In this document: piece by piece, positions 32,454-40,335 of the stretch
How the letters are laid out: every line of letters begins with the position of its first letter
Numbering within the stretch: the first letter of the stretch is position 1
Origin: Candidatus Gastranaerophilales bacterium
Lineage (GTDB): Bacteria > Cyanobacteriota > Vampirovibrionia > Gastranaerophilales > Gastranaerophilaceae
Length of the DNA stretch: 64,000 nucleotides
Assembly: GCA_944322945.1 (NCBI GenBank)
Contig: CALUQN010000003.1
Location: 62,001 to 126,000 of the forward strand
Direction of reading: 5' to 3'
The notes under the pieces: model-generated
What the model was told of the DNA's origin: nothing
What the model saw: the letters and a program-made list of their open reading frames with translations, nothing else
Databases searched by the model: none
Made by a program: the position numbers and the translations under genes

Positions 32454-33008
32454 ATGGGTAAATTATCAGAACATTTTACAGAAGAAGAATTGACATATTC
32501 AGAAACAGCCATAAAATATGGGGCTTCAAATAAACCTTCTGCAATACACTTGAAAACTTTGAAGCATACTTGTCAATATGGGCTTGAAGTATTAAGGTCT
32601 TTGCTTAATGGAGAATATGTGGGCAAAGTTGTATATGGTAAAATTGTAAAATCTGTAATTATTAGGATTACAAGCGGTTACAGAAGCAACACAGTAAACA
32701 GTTTGCTTGAAAAAGAAGGTTACCACCCTTCTAAAACAAGCCAGCATTGTACAGGTGAAGCAGTTGACTTTGAAGTTGTATTGATTTTTACAGATGGCAC
32801 AAGGCTTGGCTTACCTTATCAAACAACTTACAATCATATAAAAATGTGGGTTAAGGCTGGTAAACTTAGCGTTGATCAGTGCTTGCAAGAAAAACAAGGC
32901 AATATGTTTTGGGTGCATTTCAGTTATAAAGCTGCTGGGGCTTCTGTAAATCGTGAAGAATTTAAAAAAACAACAGATGGCATTCATTTTGTAGTTGATA
33001 AATTATAA
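32454..33008 (+). CDS. Endolysin, M15-family peptidase
   Basis: 184 residues from the ATG at 32454 with AAGGAA upstream. The peptidase M15 zinc site is present: SGYRS (74-78), SQH with His98, AVDF with Asp105 and WVHFSY with His155. It has no signal peptide or separate wall-binding domain. Such enzymes cut peptide cross-links in peptidoglycan at lysis. It is the last gene of the phage block. Confidence 0.88.
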   Translation: MGKLSEHFTEEELTYSETAIKYGASNKPSAIHLKTLKHTCQYGLEVLRSLLNGEYVGKVVYGKIVKSVIIRITSGYRSNTVNSLLEKEGYHPSKTSQHCTGEAVDFEVVLIFTDGTRLGLPYQTTYNHIKMWVKAGKLSVDQCLQEKQGNMFWVHFSYKAAGASVNREEFKKTTDGIHFVVDKL

Positions 33009-33263
33009 TTTTGCTCGAGCGGAATATTTTATTGGAATATTTTCCACTAAAAAATTAAGTGTTTTTTATTCCATAGGTTCTTATGCCGCTTGTAAATAGA
33101 TTTTTGCAGCTTCAAAGAAAATTATATTTTCAGGTTTTCTTACAACCTCGATTAATTTATTGACAAAAAGTGTGATGTTTGTTACACTAAAGTCCAGTTA
33201 CTTTTTCTTTATTAAAAAGCAAAAGTAACCAAAAAGAAAACCAAACAAAGCGGGCTGCTGAAT
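33009..33263. other. Phage-host junction region without genes
   Basis: 255 bases. Visible items: a direct repeat GGAATATTTT at about 33020 and 33035 (possible integrase arm sites), a weak hairpin with T run near 33051-33078, a good sigma70 promoter at 33160-33188 with no + strand gene behind it for 1.4 kb, and a 9-bp inverted repeat at 33197-33229. The prophage attachment site must lie here or nearby. No tRNA is present. Confidence 0.5.
33160..33188 (+). promoter_or_regulatory. Orphan sigma70-type promoter
   Basis: TTGACA, 17 bases, TACACT. It reads toward a hairpin (GTTACTTTT / AAAAGTAAC, 33197-33229) and then into the 3' end of the ferredoxin gene on the other strand. It might drive a short RNA, or be what remains of a gene split by phage integration. 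Confidence 0.45.
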
Positions 33264-33449
33264 TTAGTACTCATCAATTTGTATCGCATTTACCGGGCAG
33301 GTAATCGCAGCATCAATACAATTATCTTCATGCCAGTGAACCCGATTTTGATTCACAGTTGCTTTTCTGTTATGTATTTCAAAAATTTCCGGACTTATAA
33401 CCGCACACGCACCGCATCCGACACAATTATCTCTAACACTTACCCACAT
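33264..33449 (-). CDS. Single-cluster [4Fe-4S] ferredoxin
   Basis: 61 residues, start chosen by GGAGG upstream of the ATG on the minus strand. Cys9, Cys12, Cys15 and Cys51 (CVGCGAC and the late CPV) are the four expected ligands of a Thermotoga-type one-cluster ferredoxin. The Cys that normally follows CxxCxxC before Pro is Ser19 here, while its usual disulfide partner is kept as Cys44 and would be free. It carries electrons between soluble redox enzymes. Its gene stands alone beside the phage junction. Confidence 0.9.
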   Translation of the reverse strand: MWVSVRDNCVGCGACAVISPEIFEIHNRKATVNQNRVHWHEDNCIDAAITCPVNAIQIDEY

Positions 33450-33530
33450 ATTATATTCCTCCTTTGCTTTACATACAGTATCGCAGGAGTACTAATGAAT
33501 TTTATTACACAAATTCACAATATTATTAGG

Positions 33531-34478
33531 TTATTCAACGTGCGGCAAAATTTGAGCACCGTTCTTTTCAACAGGCAGTGTCAAAATTTCGGCTTTCAAG
33601 TTTAAATCGTGCCACGTTTCTTTTACCATTGTACGTATTCGTTCAAGATCATTTTTTAAAGATATAATCAAGATTGAAGGCCCTGCACCGCTTAATACAC
33701 AGCCGAGAACATTTTCTTCGTGTTTCAAGTTCTGGATAATTTTTTCTAACCCAGGAACTAGTTTCATTCTGTATGGTTGATGCAATTTATCCTTCAACGC
33801 AAGTTTCATAAGTTCAGTATCTTTAGTATGAATTGCCTCTACAAACATTGCCATTCTCTGTGCATTGTATACGGCATCTTTCATTGGTACCTCTTCAGGC
33901 AAAACGGAACGTGAAATGTCTGTAGCAAGCTCATATTCAGGGATACAAACGGTTATAACCCACTCATCAGGCCATTCCAACTTTCTGTAAACAATACTGC
34001 CGTCGTCTTCTTTAGCAGAAATAACCAGCCCTCCGACAATAGCCGGCGTAACGTTATCAGGATGTCCTTCAACCTCGGTAGCAATAGACAGAAGAGCTGC
34101 TTCATCAGCGGGTCTTCCTAAAAGTTCATTCGCAGCTATCAAGCCGCCAACGATTACTGAAGCACTGCTGCCCAATCCGCGTGCAATCGGTATTTGAGAA
34201 TGAATATTAATTTTTAACTCGCTTGGCGACTGCCCGATTGAATTGTATAAAAGCTCAACAGCTTTGTATATTATGCTGTTTTCGTCCATTGGAATATGCT
34301 CAATTGAAAAATCTTCACCGACGGATTCGTCAGCCAGAACGTTGATTTCAACCCCTGTCCCCGGAAGTACAGTCTCCTCTATTGTTACTGTATTATATAT
34401 AGGAAGTGCCATTCCTAAACAATCAAATCCCGGTCCCAAATTTGCCGTTGTTGCCGGCACTTTTACACTTACTTTCAT
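33531..34478 (-). CDS. thrB: Homoserine kinase
   Basis: 315 residues, normal length. GHMP kinase motifs: VPATTANLGPGFDCLG at the start, the ATP loop PIARGLGSSAS (97-107), GHPDNVTPAIVGG in the middle and a late GCVLSGAGPS. It phosphorylates homoserine in threonine synthesis, in the cytoplasm. AAAGGGAAA precedes the ATG, and TATAAT on the minus strand (34,504-34,509) gives a normal leader. It is divergent from the MnmC-like gene. Other thr genes are not in the window. Confidence 0.95.
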   Translation of the reverse strand: MKVSVKVPATTANLGPGFDCLGMALPIYNTVTIEETVLPGTGVEINVLADESVGEDFSIEHIPMDENSIIYKAVELLYNSIGQSPSELKINIHSQIPIARGLGSSASVIVGGLIAANELLGRPADEAALLSIATEVEGHPDNVTPAIVGGLVISAKEDDGSIVYRKLEWPDEWVITVCIPEYELATDISRSVLPEEVPMKDAVYNAQRMAMFVEAIHTKDTELMKLALKDKLHQPYRMKLVPGLEKIIQNLKHEENVLGCVLSGAGPSILIISLKNDLERIRTMVKETWHDLNLKAEILTLPVEKNGAQILPHVE

Positions 34479-34553
34479 ATTTCCCTTTCATTCTCTTAAT
34501 TACATTATACCAGAAACATAAAAAATAACTATTTATAAGTTATTTAAAGAATT

Positions 34554-34581
34554 TTGCTCAGCGCTGCGCGCTTGGTATAAT
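34554..34581 (+). promoter_or_regulatory. Promoter of a predicted leaderless mRNA (MnmC-like gene)
   Basis: TTGCTC, 16 bases, then TGG plus TATAAT at 34576-34581 (an extended -10). The ATG follows after exactly 6 bases and there is no ribosome binding site, so transcription should begin at or next to the A of the ATG. Confidence 0.65.
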
Positions 34582-34587
34582 TATCTT

Positions 34588-35910
34588 ATGTACGAATTGC
34601 ACCCATACTTCACAAACGACGGTTCTGTCGGGCTGTTCAGCCCTGCTGACGACGATATTTACCATTCTACATACGGGGCTTTAACGGAAGCCCTTGAAAA
34701 ATTTGTTTTGCCTGCTGAACCAGAAAAATATTTTTCTGCAAATCGCAATATAAAAATTTTAGACATTTGTTTTGGGATTGGTTATAACTCAAAAACTTTT
34801 TTTGATTTTTTCCTGAAAAATATTTTATACAAAAATAATACTATCGTGCCGATACATACTGATAATATTTCGACTGATATAAACAATAAAAATGTGCCGA
34901 AATATAATATTTATATCAGAGCGGTAGATACTGATAAAACTTTATCATTTTTAGCTCCATTTATGGTCACAGGTAATACTAAAAAATTGAAAAATAAAAA
35001 ATTAAATTTTTCTGACGAGAGGATAGAAAAATTTTTATGTGCTGATGAAAACAATCCTAAAAAGAAAAGGGAGAATAAAAATATTACTCGGCAGAGTTTG
35101 CGGACAAACTGTTCAAATTATATTTCAGGTTTCTTCATAAAAAATAATAATCCGAAACTCTCTTCAGAAACGAATATAATATTTCTGCAGGAGATAATTA
35201 AAAATGCACAGGAAGTTTTAACAGACCCAACAATTAATCATCTGTTATCAGAAAAAACTTACAAAGAATTTTTTGACCGCACGATTGTCGATTTATTCAA
35301 TTTTGAACGAAATAAGAGGTACAAATACACCCCTCTAAGACGATTAGATACATTCTTACATAATATATATTATAACCATCTATCTAATAGTTATAAAAAG
35401 GCACTAAAAGTCCTTAAATTATGCGATTTTAATTTAGACCTAAAAATAGAGGATGCGAGGTCTGCAGTTCAAAACGACAATAACTTATATAATTTTATAT
35501 TTTTAGACGCTTTTACACCGGCAAAATGTCCATGTTTATGGACCCTTGATTTTTTTAGGCTTCTATATCATCATCTTGATGATAACGGGTTGATTTTAAC
35601 TTATTCAAATTCAGCTGCGGTAAGACACGCTTTTTTGCAAGCCGGATTTAATGTAGGAAAAATTTATAATACTTCAGCAGGAAAATTTATGGGAACAGTT
35701 GCAACAAAAAACAGCACGCTTATAAAAAACAATCTCACTGAATACGATTTAGGACTTACTAAAACAAAAGCAGGTATCGTTTACAGAGATAAATATTTAA
35801 ACGCAACAAATGAAGCGATTATAAACGCACATAGGATTTCCGTTGAAAACAGTGATTTGGAAAGTAGTTCAAGTTATATAAAACGCGCAAGGAGAAAAAA
35901 TAATGTATGA
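34588..35910 (+). CDS. MnmC-like SAM-dependent methyltransferase (DUF752/Methyltransf_30)
   Basis: 440 residues. Start: HPYFTNDGSVGLFSPADDDIYHSTYGALTE, the typical beginning of the MnmC methyltransferase domain; SAM motif ILDICFGIGYNSK at 57-69; late motif FLDAFTPAKCPCLW near residue 308, with GLILTYSNSAAVR behind it. In E. coli this domain makes mnm5U at wobble position 34 of tRNAs. The protein is about 200 residues longer than the bare domain because of a charged insertion between about residues 90 and 290. The FAD oxidoreductase gene overlaps its end by 8 bases, recalling the two halves of MnmC. Predicted leaderless. Confidence 0.8.
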   Translation: MYELHPYFTNDGSVGLFSPADDDIYHSTYGALTEALEKFVLPAEPEKYFSANRNIKILDICFGIGYNSKTFFDFFLKNILYKNNTIVPIHTDNISTDINNKNVPKYNIYIRAVDTDKTLSFLAPFMVTGNTKKLKNKKLNFSDERIEKFLCADENNPKKKRENKNITRQSLRTNCSNYISGFFIKNNNPKLSSETNIIFLQEIIKNAQEVLTDPTINHLLSEKTYKEFFDRTIVDLFNFERNKRYKYTPLRRLDTFLHNIYYNHLSNSYKKALKVLKLCDFNLDLKIEDARSAVQNDNNLYNFIFLDAFTPAKCPCLWTLDFFRLLYHHLDDNGLILTYSNSAAVRHAFLQAGFNVGKIYNTSAGKFMGTVATKNSTLIKNNLTEYDLGLTKTKAGIVYRDKYLNATNEAIINAHRISVENSDLESSSSYIKRARRKNNV

Positions 35911-37216
35911 CATAATAGTAGCCGGCGGCGGAACATCCGGCTGTGCTGCCGCTTATATTGCAGGCAAAGCAGGTTTAAAAGTTCTACTGATAGAAAAAAA
36001 CATCCATCTTGGCGGCTCAATAACCTCCGGGCTTGTCGTTCCGGTTATGAAATCAGGCGAAAATCAAATAAATACAGAATTTTACAATGCTTTAATATCT
36101 GAATTGTCCGCTATTGGCGGTCAAGTTACTTACCAGGAGAACAACGGCTGGTTTAATCCTGAACTTACAAAGATTGCCCTTGACAGATTAATGGAAAAGG
36201 CTTCAGTAGATGTCATTCTTGGTGCTTCAGTTTTTTCAGTGCAAAAAGCTGGTCGTGACATAATATCTATTTCCATAAATTCAAAAATATTATCAGAATA
36301 TAGCGAACAGATAGATACCAATAATAATTATGTTTATTCTCACAAGATATTATCAGAACCTATCGGCGCGAGGTACTTTGTTGATGCAACAGGAAATTGC
36401 GAAATTGGAAAACTTTCTGACTGTGAATTTCTGGATGAAAAAGATGAAAATCAGCCGGTAAGTTTACGTTTTGTGATGAGCGGAGTTGACTTGGAAGTAT
36501 TCGGCAAGTGGCTGTTAGAGATTGACAAGGACAGAGAGGTTACAAGTGTTGAGGTGATTAATGGGGAGACGCATCTTTCAACCGCTTATACCTGGGATAA
36601 TGATAGAGACTGGGCTCTTGCGCCGTTTTTTGACGATGCGGTGAATAAAAATATAATAAAAGATTACGACCGAAACTATTTTCAGGTGTTTACAATAGCC
36701 GGAATGCCCGGTGCTGTTGCGTTTAACTGTCCACGACTCGTCGATACAATAAATCCTCTCAATATTTTAGATACATCAATGGCGGTAAAATACGCTCGTT
36801 CAAGCATATTAAGACTTTCAAAATTTTGCAAAACATACTTTCCCGGATTTGAAAAAGCCTACATATCAAATATTGCAGATATGCTTGGAGTACGGGTTTC
36901 ACGGCGCATTAAGGGCAAATACATTTACACTGAAGATGATATAATTTCTCACAAAACATTTGAACATCCAGTTTTGATATCAAACTACCCGATAGATGTG
37001 CATTCCGCAGAAAAGGACGCTTCAATTTTAAACAAAACCTCAGACTACCAGGTGCCAATAGAGTCGCTTATGTCCGCAGATATAGATAATTTGTTTGTTG
37101 TAGGACGCTGTATATCGGCTGACTTTAGGGCACAGGCGGCACTTAGAGTGCAGGCAAGCTGTTTTTCTATGGGCGAAGGTGCGGCAAAATACATAGCAAA
37201 CCTTATGAGTTATTAG
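35903..37216 (+). CDS. FAD-dependent oxidoreductase (FAD_oxidored-like)
   Basis: 437 residues. N-terminal FAD site YDIIVAGGGTSGCAAAY with IEKN at the end of the second strand, then HLGGSITSGLVVPVM, and a C-terminal second FAD contact with NLFVVGRCISADFRAQAALRVQ. This is the FAD-dependent oxidoreductase group related to succinate dehydrogenase/fumarate reductase flavoproteins, found in many anaerobes with unclear substrates. The ATG lies inside the end of the methyltransferase gene, with AAGGAG upstream, so the two are co-translated. Working with that enzyme in tRNA modification is possible but unproven. Confidence 0.85.
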   Translation: MYDIIVAGGGTSGCAAAYIAGKAGLKVLLIEKNIHLGGSITSGLVVPVMKSGENQINTEFYNALISELSAIGGQVTYQENNGWFNPELTKIALDRLMEKASVDVILGASVFSVQKAGRDIISISINSKILSEYSEQIDTNNNYVYSHKILSEPIGARYFVDATGNCEIGKLSDCEFLDEKDENQPVSLRFVMSGVDLEVFGKWLLEIDKDREVTSVEVINGETHLSTAYTWDNDRDWALAPFFDDAVNKNIIKDYDRNYFQVFTIAGMPGAVAFNCPRLVDTINPLNILDTSMAVKYARSSILRLSKFCKTYFPGFEKAYISNIADMLGVRVSRRIKGKYIYTEDDIISHKTFEHPVLISNYPIDVHSAEKDASILNKTSDYQVPIESLMSADIDNLFVVGRCISADFRAQAALRVQASCFSMGEGAAKYIANLMSY

Positions 37217-37263
37217 ACTGTTAAGGTAACTTATACCGCAAATTAAATAAATACTATAAAAAG

Positions 37264-37279
37264 CCTGTCATTCTGAGGG
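37264..37279. repeat. Partial copy of a dispersed repeat
   Basis: The 16 bases CCTGTCATTCTGAGGG are identical to 61811-61826. In the second copy they start a hairpin-forming element; here only the left end is recognisable. It lies between two converging genes. Confidence 0.55.
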
Positions 37280-37297
37280 GAATCTCAGTGGAATTTA

Positions 37298-38665
37298 TTA
37301 TATATCCCCTTTTAAGAGCCTTGTTTTCAGTATTTGAGCCGCATTCAGCAGCGGATCTATCGCTGTAGAGAACGGAGGAGCATAGGTTAAATCATTGTTA
37401 ACAAATTCAGATACACTTAACTTTCCGATGAGAGCACTTGTAAGAGTATTAATTCTCTTGTCAGCGTCTCCGCTCCCGACAGCCTGTCCGCCCAGCAGCT
37501 GACCGGTTTCGCTGTCCGCAACAAGTTTCAAAGTAATATTATTGACATCAGGCATATATCCGACCTTATCATTTTTTGTTACTGTGACAGAAATTGGTGT
37601 AAAACCGTTTTTTGCAGCTTTCGTCTCTGTAAAACCTGTCATAGACATCGTAAATCCGAGACATCTTGTTACTGCAGAGCCTAATATTCCGTCAAAATAC
37701 TCCTCGCCTCCGCAAATATTAATTGCAGCAGCTCTGCCTTCTTTGTTAGCGGTTGACCCGAGCGGCACCCATATTTTTGACCCGTCAATCAGTGAAGTTT
37801 TTTCAGCGCAGTCACCACAGGCAAATATTTCCGGGTTTGAAGTCCGCATATCTTTGCCTACCCATATTGCACCGGTTTGACCTATGGTTAGGCCGGCATC
37901 AACGGCAAGTTCTGTATTAGGGACTACGCCGGCGCTTATCAAAACTAAATCTGTGTCTATTTCTTCACCGTCAGCAAGTCTCACCGCTTTAACACCTGTT
38001 TCATCGCCCGTGAACTCCGTTACAACTGTATTCGTTAATACACGGAAACGTCCGCTGCTCACGGAATTAAGCTGTTCAAGAATTAACTCTGACATATCAG
38101 CATCAAATGCCGGCATAAAATACGGCGCCTGTTCAATCAGAGTAACATTCAAGTGCTGTTTTACAAACGCTTCAAGCATCTCAATACCGATATAACCGCT
38201 GCCTATAATCACTGCTCGCTTTGATGTTAAAACTTTTTCTTTTATTGCAATGCCGTCTTCAATAGTGCGCAGTGTGAAAATATTTTTTAGTGTCGAATTT
38301 TTTATATCAGGAATTCTCGGTCTTGCACCTGTCGCTATAACAAGTTTGTCGTAATCAGCCAGAAACGCGTCTTTTGAAGCAATATTTATAACAAGAATTT
38401 TTTTGCAATCCGGTAAAATTTTTAAAACCTTGTGTTCAAGGTGCACAAAGATATTATCTTTTGCAAATTCTTCAGGAGAACGCACAAGAAGCTTTCTGTA
38501 GTCTTCAAAATTTCCTTCAATATAGTATGGCAAACCGCAAGCAGAATACGATACATGAGTATCCTGAGTGTAAAGATTGATTTCAGCATCCGGGCACATA
38601 CGCCTTGCTTTTGCTGCGCATTTTGCCCCCGCTGCTACACCACCGATTATTATAATCTTTGTCAT
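37298..38665 (-). CDS. CoA-disulfide reductase-like FAD/NAD(P) oxidoreductase
   Basis: 455 residues from the ATG at 38665; an in-frame TTG at 38707 would add 14 residues without family support. FAD motif KIIIIGGVAAGAKCAAKARR, redox cysteine Cys43 in YSACGLPYY, NAD(P) motif AVIIGSGYIGIEMLEAF, and IFACGDCAE for the second FAD contact. The single Cys43, without CxxxxC, marks the CoA-disulfide reductase/NADH oxidase/persulfide reductase group. It may keep thiols reduced or handle oxygen and sulfur stress. The C-terminal dimer domain is complete. No strong ribosome site: a possible further leaderless case. Confidence 0.88.
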   Translation of the reverse strand: MTKIIIIGGVAAGAKCAAKARRMCPDAEINLYTQDTHVSYSACGLPYYIEGNFEDYRKLLVRSPEEFAKDNIFVHLEHKVLKILPDCKKILVINIASKDAFLADYDKLVIATGARPRIPDIKNSTLKNIFTLRTIEDGIAIKEKVLTSKRAVIIGSGYIGIEMLEAFVKQHLNVTLIEQAPYFMPAFDADMSELILEQLNSVSSGRFRVLTNTVVTEFTGDETGVKAVRLADGEEIDTDLVLISAGVVPNTELAVDAGLTIGQTGAIWVGKDMRTSNPEIFACGDCAEKTSLIDGSKIWVPLGSTANKEGRAAAINICGGEEYFDGILGSAVTRCLGFTMSMTGFTETKAAKNGFTPISVTVTKNDKVGYMPDVNNITLKLVADSETGQLLGGQAVGSGDADKRINTLTSALIGKLSVSEFVNNDLTYAPPFSTAIDPLLNAAQILKTRLLKGDI

Positions 38666-38711
38666 ACTTAAAGTATCTGACGCACAAAAGATTTTTACAT
38701 TGCTCAATCGG

Positions 38712-38867
38712 TTAATTCAAACCGGATGTGGACATTATCACGTCTTTCATAAATGCGCAGTATGCATCCAAGTCCTCATCATAGTATATTTCATCGTCGT
38801 GTTCGGCACTTTCAATCAAAAGTCTTAATTCGACTATAATTTTGTCATTTTTCAAATCTTCATACAT
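38712..38867 (-). CDS. Small acidic hypothetical protein
   Basis: 51 residues from the ATG at 38867, chosen because GGAG lies 8 bases upstream. Starts with YEDLKNDKIIVELRLLIE and has a very acidic middle (DDEIYYDEDLDAY). Ends 47 bases before the oxidoreductase start on the same strand, so the two could share a transcript. No family recognised. Confidence 0.5.
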   Translation of the reverse strand: MYEDLKNDKIIVELRLLIESAEHDDEIYYDEDLDAYCAFMKDVIMSTSGLN

Positions 38868-39017
38868 AAAGCACACTCCGTTAAATTCTAAATACATGTA
38901 ATATGACGGCTGTCATGCACGAAAACTTTAGAATTTTTATGAGATTTGTAACAAAAATTTTACAATAGGCAAAAATATATTTTACACGTTTTATATGAGG
39001 AGAAAGGTATCTAATCT

Positions 39018-39407
39018 ATGCAAATAAACCACGAAAGCAGCCAAGCATTTACGGCAAAATTTTTATACAGCGACTCGCTTAAACAAGTTGCAGACTATGC
39101 TATACAACACGGCAAATTTAATAAACTTAATGAAGCAAGAAAAAATATTGACGCATCATATTTATCAACACGAATAAAACTAGATATTACAAGGTCTGAA
39201 AAAGGGTATCCAACCGTTACTTTTACGACATATCGCCCAAAATCCAGCGTAATTGTTCCCAAAACAATGGATGATATGCGTGAAATCCGCACTGTTTCGA
39301 TTACAAATAAAGTTTCTATGAATCCAATAAAATTTGCTTTTGAAAAAATAATTAAGATGGGGAATAGTGCACCTAAAAATAACCTATACAAAAAAATAAT
39401 AGGGTAA
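39018..39407 (+). CDS. Lineage-type hypothetical protein with M-x-I...FTAK start
   Basis: 129 residues from the ATG at 39018, with GAGGAGAAAGG about 10 bases upstream. The N-terminus QINHESSQAFTAKFLYSDS resembles, from memory, a paralogous family in Gastranaerophilales genomes. The rest is beta-rich and basic (LDITRSEKGYPTVTFTTYRPK). No catalytic motif and no signal peptide. It ends 2 bases before the converging ABC permease gene. Confidence 0.7.
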   Translation: MQINHESSQAFTAKFLYSDSLKQVADYAIQHGKFNKLNEARKNIDASYLSTRIKLDITRSEKGYPTVTFTTYRPKSSVIVPKTMDDMREIRTVSITNKVSMNPIKFAFEKIIKMGNSAPKNNLYKKIIG

Positions 39408-39409
39408 TT

Positions 39410-40294
39410 TTAGTCATTCTCGCAGGAAACCAGTTTTTTACGCAAATTCCACTGTACCAGCGTTAATACCAGAATAATTACAAACAGTACATAAGCCATG
39501 GCAGATGCTTTGCCGACATTAAAATATTCAAAGGCGTTTTTGTAGATTGAATATACCAAAACATTTGTACTGTCTAAAGGTCCACCTTGTGTCATAAGAT
39601 AAATTAAGTCGAAAACCTGAAAGGAACTCATTGCGGTTATTATAACCACGAAAAATATAGTGGGTGAAAGCATAGGAATAGTAATATTAAAAAAGGTTTG
39701 GACAGGATTAGCTCCGTCAATTTTTGCGGCTTCATAAAGATTATCAGGTATAGAGGCAAACCCGGAGAGAAATATTACCATATTATAGCCGATAAGCTTC
39801 CACACCGTAACAATTATCAATGCAGGGAGTGCAAAATTTGTGTCATAAAGCCACTGTATATGCATGTGTAACACTCTGTTTAAAATGCCTATGTTAGGGT
39901 CAAAAATCCACTGCCAGACAATACCGATAACAATCATAGGTGTTATAAACGGTAAAAAATAAGCTGTTTTAAAAAACGCACTTCCACGCAGCTTTGAATT
40001 TAATATTGCAGCAAGCACTAGCGGAATAATTACACCGAACACTGAGGTAGCAAGCGCAAATACAATTGTGTTCAGCAGTATTTTGAAAAAAAGTTGTTCG
40101 GTAAATATTAATTTATAATTCTCCAATCCGACAAACTTTATAGGATTTAGCAAATCCCAGCTTGTGAAACTAAGCCCGAATGAGGCTATCACCGGCAGCA
40201 CTATAAAAATTACAGTCCCCAAAAGTGCAGGCAAAATAAAAATCAAACCGGCAAAGCTATGGCTGTTAAGAACTTTCCAGAGAATTTTTTTCAT
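39410..40294 (-). CDS. Sugar ABC transporter permease (MalF/UgpA-like)
   Basis: 294 residues with six predicted membrane segments. The EAA loop, YEAAKIDGANPVQTFFNITIPML (about residues 185-207), is the docking site for the ATPase and identifies the carbohydrate uptake type 1 group. A normal system also needs a second permease, a binding protein and an ATPase; none of these is nearby. It stands alone between converging and diverging genes, so partners must be elsewhere. Start at the ATG on the minus strand at 40294. Confidence 0.9.
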   Translation of the reverse strand: MKKILWKVLNSHSFAGLIFILPALLGTVIFIVLPVIASFGLSFTSWDLLNPIKFVGLENYKLIFTEQLFFKILLNTIVFALATSVFGVIIPLVLAAILNSKLRGSAFFKTAYFLPFITPMIVIGIVWQWIFDPNIGILNRVLHMHIQWLYDTNFALPALIIVTVWKLIGYNMVIFLSGFASIPDNLYEAAKIDGANPVQTFFNITIPMLSPTIFFVVIITAMSSFQVFDLIYLMTQGGPLDSTNVLVYSIYKNAFEYFNVGKASAMAYVLFVIILVLTLVQWNLRKKLVSCEND

Positions 40295-40335
40295 GGTAAT
40301 ATTATTATAGAATAAATTAACCGGGGAGTCTTATT

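Larger units (their letters stand above)
1..33010 (+). mobile_element. Prophage of a long-tailed (siphovirus-type) phage, left end outside window
   Basis: Every gene from 1 to 33,008 lies on the + strand in phage order: accessory/early genes, terminase, portal, head, connectors, tail tube, chaperones, tape measure, tail tip, receptor-binding protein with DGR, then lysis. A non-contractile long tail is inferred from the tape measure of about 1,100 residues and the lack of sheath or baseplate genes. The first recognisable host gene is the ferredoxin on the opposite strand at 33,264, so the right junction should fall between 33,009 and 33,263. No attachment repeat can be named because the left end is missing, and no integrase is visible. 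The structural genes look intact, so the prophage may be functional (inference). Confidence 0.93.
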
